Positions 48,333 through 58,622 of a DNA stretch of 64,000 nt are shown here, piece after piece. Numbering within the stretch: position 1 is the first letter of the stretch; each line of letters begins with the position of its first letter. The stretch covers positions 8,201,288 through 8,265,287 of the forward strand of contig JAEMBT020000009.1 in assembly GCA_018873245.2 (NCBI GenBank), written 5' to 3'. This DNA comes from Archegozetes longisetosus. Taxonomy: Eukaryota; Arthropoda; Arachnida; Sarcoptiformes; Trhypochthoniidae. The position numbers and the translations under genes were made by a program. Below the pieces are notes generated by a model. The model had not been told where the DNA came from. It ran no database searches and saw only the letters and a program-made list of their open reading frames with translations.

Positions 48333-49080
48333 ATTATGTGTTCAATATTGAAAAGCATTTAATTAAAATAATTACATAATAATGAGCACATAGTCAATTA
48401 TGTGTAATTTATAGTCTAAATGAAGATCGTTTGAATTAAAAATTCTACAATTAATTATTAAATTATAACTCTTGAAGATGCACCTGCCTAAGTTTTTATA
48501 AATATATCAAAAGTATAAGTAATTTGATGACGAAATTTCATACGTCTCGTTATTTGCATATGAACCTTGTTTTTGAAGAAATACCGTAATGGTGGTTCCC
48601 AAACGTTTTGCTCGAGGGCTACCTGAATATCTAGATCGTCTAATTTATGCGTTTTAAAGTTCTAAATGTATTTATTAAAATATCTGATACCGCGTCGAAC
48701 TTCTAATAGTTTTCTAAAATAATTGTGCGGTTTATAAGAAAAATCCCTCTACCCTCTTTTTAGTCTCGACCCACCATTTGGGAACCCCTGCATTAATGAA
48801 CTTTTATTATGCATAAAAATGCTTTCTACGTTGATTTCAATATAGAGAATATTTTTAATGTAAAGTAAAAGGTTTATTCGCTAAGGTTTTCTTGTTATGA
48901 GTATTGATAGCTTTACCATGTTAACCTGTACTTATTAATATGGCATTCTTTAGGCTGTTTATTGCTTTATCTATTTTCATTTCCATCATATTTGCTGATT
49001 AATAAAGATAATAATGAAAAAACAATTTTTTAAGACGATATTTTCATGAAAATCTCTACAGTTATTAAAATCTCATAGAC
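48333..49080. other. 3' flank of heparinase gene 1 and 5' flank of the remnant gene
   Basis: 48333-48880 matches the 3' flank of gene 2 (57316-57860). About 48930-49080 matches the region before gene 3 (58340-58500). No coding sequence. Confidence 0.7.
48591..48790. repeat. Degraded hAT-type MITE (shared by the duplicated flanks)
   Basis: Ends GGTGGTTCCCAAACGTTTTG and, inverted, CAGGGGTTCCCAAATGGTGG, the style of many hAT termini. The copy at 57577-57776 sits at the same place after gene 2, so the insertion is older than the duplication. Target duplication no longer clear. Confidence 0.55.
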
Positions 49081-49430
49081 TTGTTGTCGTCTTTTGCAAA
49101 TACTAGCTGGACAAACTGGTCTGTGAATGCATTCATTCCAAGTGATGAAACCTATATTTATAAGATTCGCATTGACTACGATGGATTTGTGAATTTCGGG
49201 GATTTATTTTCCTTTAATAGACTTGATCCCATAAAAGTTTTGAAATATGGAATACTTCTTAAAGATCCCACAACCATACAGTTTGCATCTTATTTGTATA
49301 ATCTAGAATTTTAAAGACGATGATTTCTTTGGTTCAACAATAAGTTTCAATAAAGTTTTATAAACAATAGTTTTTCACAAATTTTTGAAAATAATACCAC
49401 CAACGACTCCACTATTTGCTGCCTTCTAAC
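49081..49430 (+). pseudogene. Remnant of a heparinase II/III-like gene (gene 3 type)
   Basis: Encodes about 77 residues closely matching the middle of exon 2 of gene 3 (YIYKI, IDY, FVNFGD, DPIKVLKYGIL, DPTTIQFASYLY). An early stop follows at 49312, then a degraded continuation resembling HKLLKTIPPKAPL. Its upstream flank is that of gene 3, but the signal/anchor exon, intron 1 and the first half of exon 2 are deleted and exon 3 is missing. It marks the position of a second gene in the first duplicated unit. Confidence 0.85.
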
Positions 49431-49956
49431 ACATTGTTAGCAAAGACTCTACTTTCAAAATCTCCAGTAAAACATTTGAAATAATCTCAAAATTAGCTTT
49501 TATTTTAGGAATAAAGATAGTCTATATTTAAAGGATTTAATGAATTTTATTAAAATTATATTGAATCGTACATGATTTAACTGAATAGACAAGAATCAAC
49601 TGTATATATCTCAATACTAAAGAATTCAATGCAATTCTGAAGAATTTAGTAAAATTTTTTTATATAGATTAGCTAAATTTTAAAATAATTTGAAAGTTTT
49701 ATTGAATATTTTGAGAATGAAGATGTTATAAATAATGTTTAGGAAGTAAGAGATGGAAACGATTAAAGTGATGGTTTGGAACAAAAATGCGATTGATTTG
49801 ATATGGAATCTTTGGAAGAAGTTGTGATGTATTGCACACTAATTCAATGAAGGCATTACTAAAAAATACAACACTTTATTAATATAAGGTTGCTTCGATA
49901 CACTGTCAAATAGAAAATGTCATTTCAAAGTGAAATATCATACCTTTTATATATTA
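49431..49956. other. Intergenic, AT-rich
   Basis: Partly homologous to 45340-45420 (5' flank of heparinase gene 1: ATGATTTGGAATAAAAATG). No coding region. Confidence 0.5.
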
Positions 49957-49964
49957 GTAATTTA

Positions 49965-50395
49965 TAGGGTGACAAAGTCAAAAACTGTCAAATGCGGGAC
50001 AAAAAAATTTTGATCCCATTATAAAATTTTTTAAAGAGTTTTAACCTGATTGAAGTTACAAATCACAGTTTGAAATAACAATTATTTGAAATATAAACTA
50101 AAGACTTGATTGATAACTGCACTTTATAAGAGTCACACACGATGTGAATGAAAACAAGGTATCAGATAAACGGATTAAAACTCTTTTATCTAAAGACTTC
50201 TACATATTTTAAGATAAGAAACGTGTTAACAATTAAATTGCATTATTTGCATTAAATAAAAACACACAGTGAAAATCTGTTAAGATAAATCTTAAAATGT
50301 ATATTTTCCGTCCCGCAAAGGGTGCATACGGTATGCGGGACACAACTCTTAAATGTGGGACAATCCCGCACAATGCGGGACACTTGGTCACCCTA
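49965..50395. mobile_element. hAT-type MITE with 8-bp target duplication
   Basis: 431 bases from TAGGGTGAC to GTCACCCTA, flanked by GTAATTTA on both sides (49957-49964 and 50396-50403). GC-rich GCGGGACA blocks occur near both ends (49994-50002, 50331-50385). Non-coding; shares its termini with 53560-54079. Confidence 0.9.
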
Positions 50396-51201
50396 GTAAT
50401 TTAGTAATAAGGGTAAAAAGAATGAATCCAATGACAAAAAAGTTCTAGAAATCTTTTCTTTCTCAAACAGTTAAGATATATTATGAGAGTACAGTCGTGT
50501 CTGAGCGAACCTTATGCAACGGTCAATTCACTACAAATTACTTCAATTAATATCCATGAATATAATTAAAATATAATAAGTAAATGATATTCTAACTAAA
50601 GATTTTGAAAAGTTTCAAATCATGTAATAATTGAATGAAGAAAATGTTGAATTAATTAAATCGTTACGGCGACTGCCGGCAACCAGGAGGTGCTGACACT
50701 GTCTTAAAACGGAAACTTCAGTAACTAAAAGTTTGGAGCAGCGGTCAATTATTGCATAATTGAAGCTTAATCCTAGAAAACAGCATATCTCAGGCAACAT
50801 AGAATGTATAAAATAATGCTAATCGCCGACTTCGTGGCGTTTTCTCAATCGGTTTTATGCAAACTCTCTTATCAGTTTTGTAGCATTAAAAGATTTTAAT
50901 CTAATTCACATATCATTGAAAAAGGATTAAATTTTTCAAAGTTAGGCTCATAAACAGCTTTCTTTCAAATTCATTGATTATTGCGACCACTACTTAATCT
51001 AACAACAAATTTCTTTTCATTAAGTATTAAAAGTTTCTTCTGTTTAGTTGTACGTTCGTTACAAACTTATTAATAACTTTGAATAAAATTCCCTTATTTT
51101 CGACCAAATGCTTTCTGCTATAGTTCGAACAATTAGTTTGAACTATTTTAATACAGACTTAATGTTTAAGATAATATTGTATTAAAGTATTTTCACTTGC
51201 G

Positions 51202-53190
51202 ATGTCTTATTGTAAAGATAGAAAATCAATATTTAGCAGTGTTTTGACGCACATTGATACCGATACTAATGTAAATAATTCAAAGAGAAAATCTGAATGG
51301 TTTCGAAAAGTAACTTTTGAAAGCAATTCAATTAAAAAATTGAAAAGTGATAATGAAACTCTTATCAGTGTACTAAAGAGCGTAATTTATGATAAACGTT
51401 GTGCTAAAAATCACGTTAATTTATTCAGTGATATTGAAAAAAGTGAAATATTGAACTATTTTGACTCAATGCAAACTAATGATCAGAAAAACGAGTATTT
51501 GAAATCAGTTGTCTTGCCCAATGGAGTTCTAGAGAGGACTGTATCTGATTCTCGGAGATCTCAAACACTTGAATATTCCATCAAAACAAATGTCAAAATG
51601 AGTCCAAACATTCAAAAGTCGACAAAAGTTTGAAAAAAAGCTTTTTTAACATTACATCAAATAACCGCATCAAGAATTAGAGATAAGATTTTCAGAAACA
51701 GAGACCAAACCAAAGATTTGAGGGGACATCATGAGAACAGTCATCCAAGTATACCATTAGAAGTTGAAGTCGACATTAGAGAGTTTATTGAGAACTACCC
51801 ATCAAGAGAAAGCCATTATTCAGATAGTGTTAAAACTGGTAGAAAATATTTAGGCGCCGATAAAACTATTGCTTCACTTCATCGCGAATTTTTGGATAAT
51901 TATACAGAATATGAAAATTACGTGAAGTACCAATTCTTTAAGCATATCTTCAAGGACTGCAACGTAGGCTTTGGTTACCCTCGAGCAGACATTTGTACTT
52001 TTTGTGAAGAACTTTCTGTAAGAATATTGAATTTTAAAAAATCAGGTGATTTTGATAATTTGAAGAGTGCTGAATGTGAGCTAAAGGACCATCAAAATCA
52101 GGCCGATTATTTTTATACATTGCAGAGAAATTTGAAAAGTTCTCAAAAAGGTAACTCAAAGTCAGAAATTATTTGTGTAGACTATGAGAAAAATTTTTAT
52201 TTACCAAAAACCAATGTTTCGACTGAATATTATAGTCGACAGCTCTCTTTGCACAACTTTAGTATTCATAATATGAAAAGTGGAAAAGCCTTCATGTTCA
52301 TGTACAGTGAAAACTTTGCACTTAAAGGCCCTAATGAAACAATATCTTTTATAAATTACTATTTGAATCATAATATAGCGAATACAGTCGAAAATCTTTT
52401 CATATTTAGCGATAACAATTTTGCTCAGAATAAATGCCGCTTTATTTGGCTTTTTTATAAAAGTTTAGTTGTTGATAATCTTTTTAAAAAAATAACAATT
52501 ATATATCCAATCCCTGGGCATTCATATCTAGAATGCGACCGAGATTTTGGATTAATTGAAAAGTTACGGTATAAAAAAGACAAAATAAGTGTCCCAATAG
52601 AATATGTTAAAATGGTTGAAAGCGCTAATCAACAAAATCCTTTTAAAGTTATATATGCAAACCATCCATTGACAAATGACTTATCAGTAGATGAACACGA
52701 AATCGTGCATGTTCTCAATTTTAAAAGTTTAATGAATGAATATTTGAAACCAAATTTGGATCATTTGTCAGAAGTTCGCATAATTGAATTTACTAATCAA
52801 AATACTAAAATATCGTTGGACTTGTGCAAAAAACCAGATATTGAGCTTAATTTTCTCAAAAATGAAATGAGTTTGGTTGGAATCATACAATTGTATGCAA
52901 ATCTGAATCATGCATATAAAGATTTTCTACCGATCAAACAAGAAAAATATAATGACATAAAAAAATTACTAACTTATGTTCATTTACCTGAAAATACAAC
53001 TTTTTACACTAAAAAATACTTAAAAGTTAAAGAAAAATTTAATAGTGAAAATTTCAGAACTGCAGAACTTTTAAATCAATGCAAATGTAAAGGAAAATGC
53101 ATTAAAAATTGTATTTGCAAACTTAATAATAAGCCGTGCACAAACTTATGCTCATGTAACTCTCAAAAATGCAATAATAAGTCCGTTTAA
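51202..53190 (+). pseudogene. DUF7869-like transposon protein with one in-frame TGA
   Basis: One frame of 663 codons, ATG at 51202, stop at 53188-53190, broken only by TGA at 51631-51633. Relatives that I recall have Cys there (VCKKAF), so this is TGT/TGC to TGA. After the break: FLTLHQIT, RGHHENSHP, ESHYSDS, a Cys-containing motif (YPRADICTFCEEL) and the DUF7869 region: ICVDYEKNFYLPKT, RQLSLHNFSIHN, LFIFSDNNFAQNK and IPGHSYLECDRDFGLIEK. Its Asp residues (VDYE, FSDN, DRDF) could form an RNase H-like DDE centre (inference). The C-terminus is a Cys-rich CKCKGKCIKNCICK-type tail similar to CXC domains. The family is uncharacterised; the long terminal repeats argue for a transposase. Confidence 0.7.
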
Positions 53191-53559
53191 TGTTATATCT
53201 TAACACAAACATTACTTTACTTATGTTCAGCACTTTTTAATAAGATGTTTTATATTTCTACTAATTTTATTTTTAAAAATTATACTAAGATTAACAAATA
53301 AAAGTTTGATTAAGACCTCATTTACGTTCAATAATATTTTCATTTTCTATAAATTTTCTATCCTCAATCTAATTGTATAGAAAATGCTTTGAAGTTTCAG
53401 AAGTGTTAGTATATAATTTGTAGTAACATTAAATGTTACTACAAATTTTGGTTTAATAGCTAATCTTCTGATTCATCAAAACTGATAAGAGAGTCTGCAA
53501 AAAACCGATTGAGAAAACGCCACGAAGTCGGCGATTGGCATTATTTTACACATTCTACA

Positions 53560-54079
53560 TAGGGTGACCACCCGTCCCGTTTTTGACGGGACAGTCCCGT
53601 CTTTTTAAAGATAAAAGACAGAAATCCCGTCAAACCAAAAACTTTCGACGGGACAATTAGTTGTCCCGTTTTTCAACTTTTATTTTGAAAAATGTGTTTA
53701 GAAAATATTTCTTAGAAATTCAAACATTGAATTTATTTCACAAATGATAAGGGATAAGAGACCCAGTTTAATGTTTTGAACACATGTGGTTTAAAATCAA
53801 AAGTTAATGAATTAATTTTTTGTCTTGACTTATATCTGATATAAACCAGTATTTCTTAATTTGAATAACTTTTGAAAGATGTCATTTTTAACAAAAAAAT
53901 ATATCCTTGAAGTCAACCACAACTAACAATTTTCAATTTTTTAATATTATAATGTATTGTTTGACACTTAAATATTTGTAATGACTAATAAAAGTGGCAT
54001 TTTTTCTTCTTAAAAATGTAAGGGTCCCCTCTTTGATATTTTTGTCCCGTCATGATACAAGCCAGAGGTGGTCACCCTA
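53560..54079. mobile_element. hAT-type MITE nested in a terminal repeat
   Basis: 520 bases from TAGGGTGACCACC to GGTGGTCACCCTA, flanked by ATTCTACA on both sides (53552-53559 and 54080-54087). It splits the right terminal repeat of the DUF7869-like element, so it is younger than that element. The inside has GTCCCGT and ACGGGACA repeats and no coding sequence. Confidence 0.92.
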
Positions 54080-54134
54080 ATTCTACAGTATGTTTGCATG
54101 AGATATGCTGTTTTCTAGGATTGAGCCTCAATTA

Positions 54135-54432
54135 AGCTATATCTAATAAATTATTGGTTTAACACATTTACAGTTGCCTTTTATGTCATCAGATAATTCC
54201 TATGACGCTTCAATCAGCCAAACCAATCATGAGTTTACTCAAAAGAATATGAGTCACAGAGGTCATAATCATCATAGGGGTCATAGTGATCGTAATAGTT
54301 ATGATTCAAATTGTTTTGAGTGAACGAAACGATTGGTTTGACTGATTGAAGCGTCATAGATATGGTTTTATGACATAATACGAAGCTTTGAAGTGTTAAA
54401 CCAATGATTAACCGATTTTTTACACTTAAATT
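54135..54432. mobile_element. Fold-back MITE
   Basis: Long imperfect inverted repeats over most of its length: ATTGGTTTAACAC (54153-54165) with GTGTTAAACCAAT (54393-54405), TTATGTCAT with ATGACATAA (54368), and CTATGACGCTTCAATCA (54200) with its inverse ending at 54359. It interrupts the outer part of the DUF7869-like element's right repeat. TTAA occurs near both outer ends (54131, 54426), but the borders are uncertain. The minus-strand open frame across it is not a gene. Confidence 0.65.
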
Positions 54433-55120
54433 AATTACGCAATAATAGACCGCTGCCCTCAAATACAATCTCAAACTTTTAGGACCCAACATCAGCAAGC
54501 AATATCTGTGACGTCGTAAACATAAAAACAAAAAAAGCTTAGATTTTGCTTCAAAACCTGAAAAATAATTGGAAAAGGATATGATTAAATTAGTATCTAA
54601 AGTAATAGAATAGAAATATTTATATAACTTATCAGAAACTGGAGTTGTATTTATGTAGCAATAATTAAATGCATTTAAGAATCGTAATAGTATCGAATGA
54701 ATCAAATAAATCGATTGAACGAATTTATCTAAGAAAAATTATATCAAAATTCTAACAGATATGGGTTTTAAAACCAAATTTTAATCGTACAAAGAGCAAT
54801 GGCTTATTCAATAAAGTTATGTAAAATTATTTTGATGTACTGGTATAAATTTGCAATACTTGAAAATTGAATATGTTTGAGACAAATTAATAAACAAACA
54901 GGAAATAAATCTGTAGAAATAAAGTTAAAAACTAAGGACTGATTATGGTTAAAGACATGTTATTACAGCAAAATTATCATTATTAATTATTTAATATGGT
55001 ATCAGGATATTTGATATTGATTAGATGCAAAAGCATTTCGAAAGCAGGTTCGATTTTAATATTATAACAGATGTAACAACAGATTTTAATTTTCTCATCG
55101 ATTTCATGGTCAAATATCGG

Positions 55121-55128
55121 TATAAAAG
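55121..55128 (+). promoter_or_regulatory. TATA box of heparinase-like gene 2
   Basis: TATCGGTATAAAAGAAATTT, with TATAAAAG 90 bases before the ATG at 55211, as in gene 1. Confidence 0.6.
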
Positions 55129-55210
55129 AAATTTTAAACTCCGGTTAAATTAGTCAAAATAAGTGAAACAGTTTAAGATATATATTACCTTTTGAATTCT
55201 TACTTAGGAA

Positions 55211-57315
55211 ATGAATAAACATTTAATTGTTTTGTTTCTCATATTTGTATCCGTCATATATTTGACAAGTGGTGCTCAACTCAGAAACATTTTATGGAAT
55301 GAGTTTAAAGCGAAAAATAGCTCAATAAATAATAGTTTGAATGATATAAATCACTGGAGAAATATATTGAAACAACAAATTGAACAAAATCTGAATAAAA
55401 TTCCTGATAATATCAGAAAAGTGATTATTGAAAGAGCTGATAATGAAACTAAACAAAGTTGGCCTTCTCTTGTTGTAAGTCAATATTTAGAATTTGTGAG
55501 AAACGGAAATCGAAATCACTTCGAAGGGTCGCGTACTAATAGACGTAAAAAGTTAGTTAATTTAATAATTGGAGAGTTACTGACTGGTACGGGAAAATAT
55601 ATGAATGAGATTTCGAATGGTTTATGGCTTATATTAGAAGAGAGTACATGGATGTTACCGGCACACCTCTATATGCAAAAATCTGGGGTCGGATTACCAG
55701 ATCCTACTGAATTTGAAATAGATTTAGGAGCGGGTGAAACTTCGGCACTTATTTCTTGGATTAAATTCATTATGGGTAATATTAACAATTATATTCATGT
55801 TACTTAAATGACTTATTTGATTATGACTGATCCACTTATAGTTCTAACTCATATTTTCAAAATATTTAGTTGAAAAATTAGCAAAAGTATCTCCAATGAT
55901 TCCTAAACGAATAGACTATGAATTGAATCGGCGCATCATTAGACCATTTCTAGATAATTCTCATATGTGGTGGATGGGGTTTGATGGAAATACAGTTAAT
56001 AATTGGAATGCTTGGATCAATACCAATGTGTTAACTACTGCTTTGTTGACTGTCGATAACATAACTCTGAGAAATGAAGTGATCATTAAGACAATACAAA
56101 GTGCAGATAAATTCTTGAATGGATATCCGAATGATGGAGGATGTGATGAGGGGCCAACTTATTGGGGAGTAGCTGGTGGCTTACTTATTGAACTTCTTGA
56201 ATTATTGACATCTTCTACTGACAACCATTTAGACTGGTCTTCAGATGCCCTCATCCATAGTATTGGTTCATATATTTACAAAATGCATATCGATCATAAT
56301 AAATTTGTTAACTTCGCTGATGCCTCCCCTTTCTCTATCCCTGATCCCACAAAAGTTCTCAAATATGGAAAACTTTTTAACGATGACAAATTGAAGCAAT
56401 TCGCTTCTTACTTATACCATTTACATCCAAATGATAAAGTGCTGTTGGATTCTGCAGATTCTGTAGATTTACATAGTTTCTTCAATGAGATCGCTTCTCA
56501 TGAAGTTCTCAAAACTATAACACCAAAAGCCCCATTTATGGCTGAATCATGGCTTCCAGATCTACAGATCGCAACACTAAGATCACAAGAAGGATCTGCA
56601 AATGGACTATTTTTAGGAGCAAAAGCTGGAAACAACGGTATTTATATTAACAGAGGATTAGAACCATAATTGAGAAATAACTTTTACAGATGACAGTCAT
56701 AATCACAATGATGTCGGAAATTTTGTTCTATATGTTAATGGTTTTCCAGCCATAATAGATGTTGGAGTTGGTACTTATACAGCTCAAACATTCAGCAAAG
56801 ATCGTTACAAGTTATGGAATATGCAGTCTCAATGGCACAACACTCCAACAATAAATGGTGTTCAACAACACGAAGGACCCACATATGTTTCACATAATGT
56901 GAGTTACACTAAATTAACAAATGGTGGAGAGTTTGAGGCAGACATTGCAGGTGCTTATCCCAAAGAAGCAGATGTCAAGAGTTGGATCAGAAAACTGACA
57001 CTTGATAGAACAACAAATACAGTTAATTTGAACGAAATGTATGAATTGAATAAATTCGTCGAACCACTTAAGGTTCATTTCATTACTGTTTTAAATCAAA
57101 CTATAAGTAATGGACAATTAACTCTGAAAGATGAGAACATATCACTTATTATGGAATATGATTCAAAGCTGTTTGATGTGAAAGTTGACAAACCTGTGAA
57201 CAATGACAGTCGTATATTAAGTTCTTGGGGAGATCGTATATCTCGTATTACTTTAGTCTCTAAATCAAAAGACACTTTAAAGGGAGTATTTAATATAATA
57301 TTTAAGTTAAAATAA
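55211..57315 (+). CDS. Heparinase II/III-like polysaccharide lyase, gene 2
   Basis: Near twin of gene 1, with exons 55211-55775, 55870-56637 and 56690-57315, introns in the same phase-1 positions, and 652 residues. The first 198 codons differ from gene 1 by one amino acid (NLIIG for NLVIG). Differences cluster in the middle of exon 2 (about 56180-56520, for example WSSDALIHS and ASPFSIPDPTKVLKYGKL), a pattern of conversion on both sides of a diverged patch or of local selection. Signal peptide, GGCDEGPTYW, SHNHNDVGNF and WHNTPTINGV motifs are all present. Intron 1 is 94 bases against 288 in gene 1. Expected to be a secreted lyase of acidic polysaccharide. Confidence 0.87.
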
Positions 57316-58622
57316 ATTATGTGTTTAATTTTGAAAAGCATTTAATTAAAATAATTACATAATAATGAGCACATAGTCAATTATGTGTAAGTTATTCATA
57401 GTCTAAATGAAGATCGTTTGAATTAACAATTCTACAATTAATTATTAAATTATAACTTTTGAAATTGCATCTGCCTAGATTTTTATAAGTATATCAAAAG
57501 TATAAGTAATTTGATGGTAAAATTTATACGTCTTGTTATTTGCATATGAACCTTGTTATTGAAGAAATACCGTAATGGTGGTTCCCAAACTTTTTGCTCG
57601 AGGGTTACCTAAGTATCTAGATCGTCCAATTTATGTGTCTTAAAGTTCTAAATGTATCTATTAAAAAATCTGACACCGCGTCGAACTTCTAATAGTTTTC
57701 TAAAATAATTGTGTGGTTTATAAGAAAAATTTCTCCATCCTATTTTGAGTCTCAACCCACCATTTGAGAATTTCTGCTTTACCGAAAAGTTTTTATGCCG
57801 TGCATTAAAAATACTTTCTACTTGAATTCATTATAGAAAGTATTTTCAATACGAAATAAAGGCTTATTAGCCTAAGCCATTTCTTCAAAAGCAGAGTTCC
57901 TAATAGAAAATTGCCTTCCTGGAGAATAGTCTACCCGAAAAGGTTGGATTCAATTTCCCGGGATCTCGAAATTCCTCTTTTCATCGAATTATCTTTCAAA
58001 AGATATTCACAAATAATTTTGTTATAGAGATAGAAATAGTTTACCAGAAATTGATAACAAATTCCTACATAATCACAATTTGCTAAGTTATTAAGTCTTC
58101 TCTTGAATCAGTATTAGTTACATCCGCATGTGTAATTTATATTCGTTTAAATTCACCTTATGTTTGTTCTCTAAATGATTTTACGATTTCCCGGGAAATC
58201 TTTTTTTGGGAACATAAATTTTTATTTCCCGGGGTCCCGAACCTTTATCTAGTTCTTGTGTTGTTGGAGACTGTATTTTGGAGCGATTTCATTTTGCAAA
58301 ATACTTTATTTTTCTCATTATAAGTATAGATAACTACTATGATATGTGCATAGTTTTTATGACATTCTTAAGGTTGTTTATTGCTTTATTAAATTTATCT
58401 GTTCTAATTTCCGTCATATTTGCTGATTAATAAAGATAATAATGGAAAAATCATTTTTAAGAACGATATTTTCATGGAAATCTCTACAATTATTAAAATT
58501 CTAACTAAAGACAAAACAGATTAGAAATGTAAATGTGCTCAGTCCAAAAAAGTTTTAAAATTAGGTTAGACTTTCACGTGAGAACTTAACATTGAATAAG
58601 AGTAAATATTCATCAAAATTTA
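57316..58622. other. Intergenic between heparinase genes 2 and 3
   Basis: Contains the second copy of the degraded hAT-type MITE (57577-57776). At 57953-58226 there is a patch with repeated TTTCCCGGG motifs, including the palindrome GATTTCCCGGGAAATC at 58186, possibly another old element. 58340-58500 is homologous to the flank of the remnant at 49081. No obvious TATA box precedes gene 3. Confidence 0.5.

Larger units (their letters stand above)
50672..54514 (+). mobile_element. DUF7869-like transposable element (approximate borders)
   Basis: The region around the 51202-53190 coding sequence is bounded by long inverted repeats. 50761-50880 is the inverse of 53477-53559 plus 54080-54136, the right arm being split by a hAT-type MITE at 53560-54079. 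A weaker continuation joins about 50672-50760 to 54432-54514, interrupted by the fold-back element at 54135-54432. It inserted within the 5' flank of heparinase gene 2. The outermost ends and the target duplication could not be fixed by eye. Confidence 0.7.

Noticed and set aside
54235-54705. 156-residue minus-strand open frame
   Set aside because: It crosses the fold-back MITE and element borders, has low-complexity codons and no recognisable domain.
57953-58226. A TTTCCCGGG-flanked transposon between heparinase genes 2 and 3
   Set aside because: The repeated motifs are in the same orientation or self-palindromic, so no consistent pair of ends or target duplication could be defined.
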